Positions 20,815 through 26,547 of a DNA stretch of 26,547 nucleotides are shown piece by piece. The stretch is from the NCBI GenBank assembly GCA_036897095.1, contig JAYMSP010002073.1, forward strand, positions 1-26,547. Reading direction: 5' to 3'. Below the pieces are notes generated by a model that was not told where the DNA came from, searched no databases, and was given only the letters and a program-made list of their open reading frames with translations. A program made the position numbers and the translations under genes. Every line of letters begins with the position of its first letter. Position 1 is the first letter of the stretch. This DNA is from Plantago elongata. Lineage: Eukaryota; Streptophyta; Magnoliopsida; Lamiales; Plantaginaceae.

Positions 20815-21650
20815 AAGGATCAGTTCTCCACTAGACCCAAACCCAAGGTCAAGTAAAGCAAATCCATTACTTGTTGGAACCTCATCATCCGTACTCAAGT
20901 TACCTCCTGCAAAGCCATTATTTAATCGAGGGGAGCCCTGACGACTCCTTTCCGCCGACCAGCCTGCCTCTTCATCCGATTCTGCATGTCAGCCAGAGGG
21001 TCCGGGTTTATCCAAATTAGCCGTAGCACGCAATATGGTAGTAGTTCCATGTACTCGAGTTGGCGATTTCACCATCGGTTGTTTATCCCTCGGAATCTAG
21101 GCCTTCCTCGGCGCACCTTTCCCTTGATTTATCACAAAAAGGGCCTACCAGGGCAGTTGTTGCCGATGGGAAGTCGTTTATGCCTTCTTGGCTTCGCACG
21201 AATGGCCCACCTTCTGGCATTGTTGGCAAAAAAGTGGCTTCCATTCGTATTTAACATGTTGCATAATCGTGTTTCCTTGAAGATCCCTGATTAATATCGA
21301 CTTTTGAAGCTCTTGAGTGATATCAACCTCAATGAGAATGCGGGCATACGATACTCGCAATTTCTTGAGAATACATTCATCAGTGAATTTTAGTTCTCCA
21401 ATAACATTTACAATATTACTCAGACTATTAGCTTTCCATATATAAAGGGGACGTTAAGGAAATTTCACCTAAATCTGTGCAATCCGAAACATATCCTCCT
21501 TTAATTCAAAATTCCGAGTCCAAGGTCTAAGATCATAGGTTGTCCATAGATATAATACGGATCGCCCGCGTAAACCAGGTCCTTATCCTCCTCGATACGA
21601 AAATGAATAATGAAGTAGCCCATTGACAAGCCTGAGGCTGTCACATGCCG
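20815..21650 (-). pseudogene. LINE ORF1: DUF4283 / zinc-knuckle protein (broken)
   Basis: Plant LINE ORF1 proteins bind element RNA. The recognisable parts are a DUF4283-like segment (FRIEEDKDLVYAGDPYYIYG, 21600-21540; IWVKFP-type block near 21470), the ARILIEVDITQEL segment (near 21335), and the zinc-knuckle start with WKPLFCQQCQKVGHSC (near 21230-21195). The downstream low-complexity part ends near 20820, directly before the ORF2 start. Several stops and frame changes make it non-functional, and the N-terminus is missing. Confidence 0.8.
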
Positions 21651-21925
21651 TGTTTAAAGAGTTAGAACTGGAACAAGTGCATGATGATGATGGAGCTGGA
21701 CATCACAGGGGTGCCAGCCTATTTGGGATGAAATTTTAACTTGGAGGACTTTAATTGAGGTATAATTTATAAATACTAACTAAGTTTTTGTAAAATTTTA
21801 AGAGATGTATGTATTAATGATAAATCTAAAAGGCGAAGTAATACTTTTAATAGTATGTATAACGTTTTAAGCAATATCAATAATGTTTGTTAGTAATGGG
21901 CCTGGAATGACCTGAAGATGGTATA
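21651..21925. other. No gene recognised
   Basis: AT-rich flank upstream of the LINE. No motif, RNA gene or repeat terminus can be supported. Confidence 0.45.
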
Positions 21926-21929
21926 ATGT

Positions 21930-22115
21930 GGAGGAACGTAATTAAGGATGAGCCCGAAGTGGTTCTATGGTGCTTCAGCATCACCATTGTTGTGTTGGGC
22001 GTGTCCAACTACCACCCAAAAAACGGCCCAAGTGTCGTGAGGGTTGATGGATGTGTATACCAAACCAGCACGCACCAAAGTGCTGGCATCGGTAAAAAAT
22101 ACACTATTTGATTTT
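21930..22115 (+). repeat. Diverged third copy of the block A tail
   Basis: The landmarks CATCACC, TTGGGCGTGT, GATG(A/G)ATG(C/T)GTATACCAAA and AAGTGC..AC..C(G/A)GTAAAA occur in the same order and spacing as at 2690-2815. Block B lacks the last two thirds of this segment. The underlying element is unidentified. Confidence 0.65.
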
Positions 22116-22875
22116 CTCATGTAAATGACGGTGAATTATATCCTAGTATGCAAATATTCACGAGGTCGAGGTGTGATTTTGGTGGTGAAGTTATATTGGG
22201 GTGCAAAAGTGTAAGAGCCCTGAACTCTGGAATGTTTGCATTAGTTATTAATCCAATATTATTAAATTTAATGCGAATTGACTCAAGACCTATGACTCTA
22301 CGCTTGCTAGCATATTGACTCTTAACAGCCGATTGAATTCGGATACTAATTACCGGCTCGTATCTGTCAGTTATTATAGCTGAAGAATGAGTAGCACTAA
22401 ATTACTATTTAATATTATATGAAAATTTGTGCATATTAATATTATTATTATAAATTAAGAAATCATTTAGAATTATATTATTAATAGTGAATTTAATCAG
22501 TTGTGCCAGAAATAAATAACCATTCTTGAGCCCAACCTCAATCCTGAAAACTAACATTCATCAGCCCAAAGTTAAACCCAAACAATCTGGGTTGGCCCAG
22601 ATCCGGTTACCTAACCCAGATCTGTTAGCTATCTTCCCTACCCGACTCGATCTTCAGCCCCAATTTCCTCCCTTCAGTCGATTCGTTCAATTCCTCACTG
22701 TAAATTGACAAGAGCCCTGTAAATCTCTCTGTTTTACCTTTGATTCCATGTGTCGACTCGTGACCTGGATTGAGTTTAGAAAGCTTCCAAAGGAAGCTAT
22801 TAGCCGCCACAGAGACGGTCGGAGGCGGTGAGAGGCGGCCAAGCTTATCTATTAGGCTATGTCGGCAAGAGCTTC
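22116..22875. other. AT-rich upstream region, possible LTR U3
   Basis: TGTAAGAGCCCTGAACTC at 22210 looks like the start of a plant Gypsy-type LTR (TGTAAGA(C)CCT...), 666 bp before the TATA box at 22876. The alternative is an ordinary promoter region. The open frames here are short and unrecognised. Confidence 0.35.
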
Positions 22876-22883
22876 TATAAATA
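22876..22883 (+). promoter_or_regulatory. Strong TATA box
   Basis: TATAAATA in GCTTCTATAAATAGGG, followed by a CT-rich start region (CATCTTCTTCAGTTTCATTC) about 30 bases on, a typical plant core promoter. It drives either the candidate leader exon at 22908-23062 or an LTR transcript. Confidence 0.6.
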
Positions 22884-22907
22884 GGGCTCATCTTCTTCAG
22901 TTTCATT

Positions 22908-23062
22908 CTCAACTGTTTCCCTAAAGATCGAAGTTGGCGGCAGCAGCTTCATCTTTTGCACTTCCCTCGCCTTTGATTTATCTGATCCACGTTGATCCTT
23001 TGGTTAGAGGCCCCGTTCTTTTGCTTGCACTTGTCTCGTTGCGCTTTCGATCTACTTCTCCG
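22908..23062 (+). other. Candidate untranslated first exon
   Basis: Begins about 30 bases after the TATA box and ends at CTTCTCCG followed by GTAGGT, a good plant 5' splice site (GT at 23063-23064). It is CT-rich and has no ATG in good context; a TTG-initiated open frame through it is probably chance. The following 1.2 kb is T-rich, as in long 5'-UTR introns. Both exon ends are predictions. Confidence 0.4.
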
Positions 23063-24310
23063 GTAGGTGTTTCTCCTCTTTCGATTTGTAATCGACTCTT
23101 GGGTTGGGTGTTTGTTTAGTTCGAGTTTAATATGTTTGTTTTTTGCCTGCACCGACTCGTTGTGTGGTAATCTGAATTGATTTTCTGCTCATTCGAATTA
23201 ATTCATTCGGGTTGTTAAGTGGTTGTTGTCGATTGGTGTCTGTATCACTTTGTTCCCGTATTTGGTATTGGCCGTTGGATCTCTATTTGTTGTCTGTCTG
23301 ATCAACTTACATGTCTGTTTACTGGCTCATTGTACCAGTTCGAGTCTGTCTTCGCTTTCTCTATTTCTGTTATATCGTACTCTGTTTTACTCCTACTTTT
23401 GTCCTTCTTCTTGAGTTTGACTGTGGTCCTAATGGTTGTCTTTGACTGGTTCCTATTTCAAGTTTAATTCCTTTCGCACTGGCCTGCGTGTTTTTGTTGC
23501 TGGGTCTAGATTACTGATTTTCGAGTTTAGTGGTACTGTTGCAAGTCGAATTTGTTGTTGTTACTTGTATGTACGATGTTTCTTCAACCTTGTTGTTGCT
23601 TGTCTTGATGTTGAGTGATGATGTCGATTTGTGCATGTTGTACTCGAACTGCTTGTCGAGTGTTTGTGTTGCGTGACTGTGTGGTGCATCCATGTCGAGG
23701 TTGAATGTTATTGTTTGGGTGGATTGTTTCGGCTGTAGTAATTGTTACTCTGTTAGTTCAATTTTTCCTCTTGCTCCGACTGTGTGTGTGGTCTATGCTG
23801 TTTCGGGTTCCTCCTTGTTCAATTGTGGGCTGTGTCTGATTCTTGGTTTCGGTTGTGACTGTGGTGGTGTGTGATTGAGGTGACTTGTTAACTGGCAAAG
23901 GATTTGTTTAATCAGTTGTGTGTTTGATTTGTTGCTTGGTGGTGTATGTTGGTTCACTCGCATGCTTCTACATTATGACAAATGCTTTCTATACATGCCT
24001 GCAATCTGGTTCTCATTGCTATCATCACATGAGTAATTGTAGTAATGTGCTTACTAGCTTAGTGGCGTGTAGTTGGTGTTTCTGTGTGGGTATTGCTCCC
24101 TATGAATAAGCATGTACTAGTGTGTATTTTCTAATGTATGTATTTTTCCTGATTAATTAGTGATTTAGTAGAACTAACTTTTGTAATGTGATGATCATGT
24201 GCTATTATTTGTGCTGCGTGAATTTAATTGTAATTTATGAATGTACTTGTGCTTCAATACTTGGTCTCCCTATTCTAATTGTTTGTTCTGCTCGCGTTCA
24301 CAATTTACAG

Positions 24311-24347
24311 TGATTATTAAAGTGAGCTAGATGGATTTTTGGCAGAA
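24311..24347 (+). other. Candidate second exon with start codon (MDFWQ...)
   Basis: CACAATTTACAG (AG at 24309-24310) is a good 3' splice site. Twenty bases on, ATG at 24331 opens MDFWQ plus two bases, ending at a GTATGTT donor (24348). A short first coding exon after a long leader intron is common in plants. No later coding exon is found before 25000, where an LTR-like unit starts, so the gene, if real, is either split by that insertion or continues outside the window. I cannot name it. Confidence 0.3.
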
Positions 24348-24356
24348 GTATGTTGT

Positions 24357-24480
24357 TGGTTGTCTAATAATTGATTATTTCATTTAGGCATGTGTTGATT
24401 CAAGTTAAACAATTGATGGTTGTCTAATAATTGATTATTTCATTTAGGCATGTGTTGATTCAAGTTAAACAATTAATGGT
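24357..24480. repeat. Recent 60-bp tandem duplication
   Basis: Two 60-base units (24357-24416 and 24417-24476, plus four shared bases) differ by one substitution (AATTGATGG against AATTAATGG). Each holds TTATTTCATTTAGGCATG, a plausible 3' splice site. Confidence 0.97.
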
Positions 24481-24998
24481 GTATGTTACTATGCTTCTGG
24501 CCTTATCATGTCATTTCAAATTAGTAACATTAAACTCATGTCCTTGGGGTTGAATATACTATCAGCCTATATTTTTGCCATATAAAGTTTATTACTAAAA
24601 TTTTGTTTGTAAATTGTTGTTGGTTAATGAAATTTCATATTGGGATTCGATTTGTGTTTTATATGGTTATTGTTGTTTTTGTGTTACGGTAATTGTTGGA
24701 CTCGAAAGTCGTGGGTTCAAGGGGGTAGTTTGCTTAATTTTAGATATGTTCCTTACTAGTGAGTTTCCCTTTCTTATTCGATTTGGTTTTAAGTTGGGTA
24801 TCTGATTTAATGTCTCGATTTCTTGCTAAATTATGGATGTCGTTTGTTGGTTACTATTCAACTCAATTCGCCTCTCTTCTCTTCTGCCTGTTTCGTCGAT
24901 TGTGTGCTCGATATGTGTGTAAACTTCCGGTTTGAATCTGTCATACTCTGTTCTTTTGTTTTTGGGAGTCTCGATAAGACTATATGTTTTATCGCAGT
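24481..24998. other. T-rich intron-like stretch, no coding exon seen
   Basis: Continues the T-rich composition of 23063-24310, with many stops in all frames. Confidence 0.4.
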
Positions 24999-25380
24999 TG
25001 TAACGCCCCGGATCTGGTCCAGACGTCAAGGATCGTGATGAATATCTCAAATACCCATTTATTAAAATATTACAATACTTTATCCGTTACACACTGTATG
25101 TACGGGATAATTCAAAAACAGAAATATAACAGAAACACACATTTAAACTTAAACCAGCAGCGGAGACCAGTCAGTCCGTCTGGCGATTCTACCCAAGCCT
25201 GTCTTCGTGCTCAAAATTTGGGAAAGTGAATTATTGAAACAAAGAGAGTGTCAGTCACGAAGACTCAGTAAGGATAGTCAGGCATGCATGAAATGCGCAT
25301 GAGTAGAATAAATGCGGCAAACCAACACAATGCACTGATCAGTCATTTTAATACTTTTCGGGATTTCTAGTATCACTCAC

Positions 25381-25680
25381 TTCAGGGTCGTCACCCTAGC
25401 TACTTTCGTAGCAACACTTAGGGTCGAAACCCAAGCTGATTTCACAGCGATCACTTTAGGACCATGGGTCCACGCTATTTGCATAGCAACACTTCAGGAT
25501 CAGAGATCCACGCTGTTTTCACAGCAACACTTCAGGACCATGGTCCACGCTATTTTCATAGCAACACTTAGGGTCGAAACCCAGGCTGATTTCACAACGA
25601 TCACTACAGGACCATGGGTCCACGCTATTTTCATAGCAACACTCCAGGATCAAAGATCCAGGCTGATTACACAGCAATAA
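25381..25680. repeat. Eight-unit minisatellite with two covarying hairpins per unit
   Basis: Eight contiguous units of 37 or 38 bp start at 25381, 25418, 25455, 25493, 25531, 25568, 25605 and 25643. Each has stem a of the form GG(G/A)(T/C)C...GG(T)CC, then stem b GCT(A/G)...(T/C)AGC, then usually AACAC. Stem a reads GGGT/ACCC in units 1, 2 and 6, GGACC/GGTCC in 3, 5 and 7, and GGATC/GATCC in 4 and 8. Stem b reads GCTAC/GTAGC in 1, GCTAT/ATAGC in 3, 5 and 7, GCTGT/ACAGC in 4, GCTG/CAGC in 2 and 8, and is broken in 6 (CAAC). Units 2, 3 and 4 recur as 6, 7 and 8 at exactly 150 bp. Confidence 0.95.
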
Positions 25681-25819
25681 ACAGATACGGTTCCCAGTTT
25701 TAAGAAAACAGTGTGTGGTTGCCTTTTTTTATAAAACAGTTTTCGTGCAATGCAATGAGGATCGGAAATGCAAGAACTTAAATATATGCAAGGTACACTG
25801 TCACTTTATCACTTCACTA

Positions 25820-25838
25820 GCTGTAAAACATTTACAGC
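25820..25838. repeat. Perfect 8-bp hairpin after the array
   Basis: GCTGTAAA pairs with TTTACAGC across ACA. It resembles a longer version of stem b of the neighbouring array. Confidence 0.85.
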
Positions 25839-25855
25839 ATTTACTTTCACTTTAG

Positions 25856-25941
25856 TACACTATCACTTGGAAATCAATATCACTTTCAGAATGCACTGAC
25901 ACTTGGGAATTAATATCACTTTCATAGTGCACTGTCACTTA
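25856..25941. repeat. Tandem 36-bp repeat, about 2.4 units
   Basis: Units start at 25856, 25892 and 25928 with T(A/G)CACT(A/G)(T/A)CACTT and share AATATCACTTTCA. A related TACACTGTCACTTT occurs at 25794. Confidence 0.85.
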
Positions 25942-26133
25942 AACTGAACTCGTAACAAGTCATGTCAATAACACTCGGTGATTTCTAGACACGGTTCACT
26001 ATAGTTTTCAGTTAGAGGTCATAATCACTAGTCGAGTCACTTAGGGGTCGGCAGCTAATCGATGTCAGTATCAGACAGTCAGACAGATAAACAAACACAA
26101 AACTGAAATACGAGGAATGAACAATGGCACTTT

Positions 26134-26289
26134 AACTTTTCCAGGGCCTGATGCCGAAAGCCAACTATCACTCACGGTTTAGACAGTTAGGCAGACACGT
26201 ATATAAATAGGAACGAGTACCGGAATAGGAAGATATTGAAAATGAACAACTTTTCCCTTGGCGGATGCCGAAAGCTAACTATCACTCAC
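26134..26289. repeat. 42-bp direct repeat, 114 bp apart
   Basis: 26134-26175 and 26248-26289 share AACTTTTCC and GATGCCGAAAGC(C/T)AACTATC followed by ACTCAC. The TATA box at 26202 lies between them, so they flank the presumed promoter of the LTR-like unit. Confidence 0.88.
26202..26209 (+). promoter_or_regulatory. TATA box in the LTR-like unit
   Basis: TATAAATA in CGTATATAAATAGGAACG. A second, weaker candidate (TATATAAG) lies at 26393-26400. Confidence 0.5.
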
Positions 26290-26472
26290 CTTGGTTGATC
26301 TTCGCAAGCTACGCAACTTCGTACTCCTGATAAACGGACAATACTATTTACCTTCACGCAAGAATAATTATAAAATGCCCCTACATTCCCCGTATATAAG
26401 TATAAACGCGTAGAATCAACGAGACACATAGTTACACAGTAATTCAGCAAGAACGATATCAAGAGGTCACAC

Positions 26473-26504
26473 TGTCACGCCCCGGGACCGCATTGTGGGT
26501 CCCG
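26473..26504. repeat. TGTCACGCCCCGG terminus-like motif with hairpin
   Basis: Similar to the opening at 24999. CGGGACC (26483-26489) pairs with GGTCCCG (26498-26504), echoing stem a of the array at 25381. It may mark the start of another LTR-like copy that runs off the window. Confidence 0.5.
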
Positions 26505-26547
26505 CTACACTTAATACTCATTTAATAATATATTCGCCACTCTGCCT

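Larger units (their letters stand above)
17385..21650 (-). mobile_element. L1-type LINE retrotransposon, decayed
   Basis: A minus-strand non-LTR retrotransposon with ORF1 followed by ORF2 and a terminal A9 (T9 at 17385-17393 on the plus strand). All ORF2 modules are recognisable in order, but the frames are broken by frameshifts and stops. The 5' end is approximate: ORF1 homology fades near 21640, so the element is somewhat 5'-truncated. I could not identify target-site duplications with confidence. Confidence 0.9.
24999..26547 (+). mobile_element. LTR-like unit opening TGTAACGCCCCGG (incomplete)
   Basis: An abrupt change from T-rich to balanced, repeat-rich sequence occurs at 24999 with TGTAACGCCCCGGATC, a start of the type seen in plant Gypsy LTRs. 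A TATA box (TATAAATA, 26202-26209) lies 1.2 kb inside, fitting U3 then R. A similar opening, TGTCACGCCCCGG, recurs at 26473, perhaps a second element. No protein-coding sequence is seen and the 3' end lies outside the window. Strand is inferred from the TG start and TATA orientation. Confidence 0.45.

Noticed and set aside
22934..23119. Short secreted or membrane protein beginning AAAASSFALPSP
   Set aside because: The frame opens with TTG, not ATG, and runs across a good splice donor; it is more likely leader sequence.
23219..24109. Several hydrophobic 60-80 codon frames
   Set aside because: T-rich intron-like DNA yields Phe/Leu/Val-rich frames by chance; none has a start context or family match.
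25381..25680. CRISPR array
   Set aside because: Although the unit length is regular, there are no unique spacers alternating with identical repeats; whole units are related and the setting is a plant nuclear repeat.

Overview
The window looks like nuclear DNA of a flowering plant (a eudicot, possibly an asterid; this is an impression from gene and repeat style, not a database match). It is AT-rich and gene-poor. It holds one clearly intact protein gene, an intronless plant-type arginine decarboxylase on the minus strand at 5744-7759, and is otherwise packed with dispersed, nested and decayed transposable elements and local tandem repeats.

Layout. 1-4218: AT-rich DNA, a partial reverse-oriented copy of an LTR family (copy 3, 531-1531) with a 64-bp triplication inside, a hairpin-bearing DNA-transposon-like relic, an 800-bp dispersed repeat with a tRNA-like head (block A), and a second LTR copy (copy 1). 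4219-5640: no recognisable gene; a run of 23 G. 5694-7872: the arginine decarboxylase gene with candidate poly(A) signal and TATA box. 8009-9642: a second copy of the 800-bp repeat (block B) lying directly upstream of the gene, then a probable LINE 3' tail, itself split by a 670-bp Mutator-like foldback element with a perfect 9-bp target duplication. 9643-13484: no recognisable gene, one isolated TATA box. 13485-14944: the most complete LTR of the same family (copy 2), abutting an inverted-repeat element (14945-15390) that it seems to have cut. 15391-17384: AT-rich DNA with two small tandem arrays. 17385-21650: a decayed but nearly full-structure L1-type LINE on the minus strand (ORF1 with DUF4283/zinc knuckle traces, ORF2 with endonuclease, reverse transcriptase and C-terminal zinc finger). 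21930-22115: a third, diverged copy of sequence adjoining block A. 22210-24998: a TATA box, a candidate leader exon and a T-rich intron-like stretch; either the start of a gene whose coding part lies elsewhere or part of a long LTR. 24999-26547: an LTR-like unit opening TGTAACGCCCCGG, holding a 300-bp array of eight 37-38 bp units.

The most unusual structure is that array (25381-25680). Every unit carries two short hairpins, and the stem sequences differ between units in a compensatory way, so pairing is kept in 15 of the 16 stems while sequence changes. A 4-unit, exactly 150-bp higher-order period is laid over it. I know of no named feature type that explains it.

The genes do not form a functional group. 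Arginine decarboxylase starts the agmatine route to putrescine; everything around it is repeat-derived, and the sequence within about 250 bp of its start codon is part of a dispersed repeat, so its distal promoter is likely transposon-derived.
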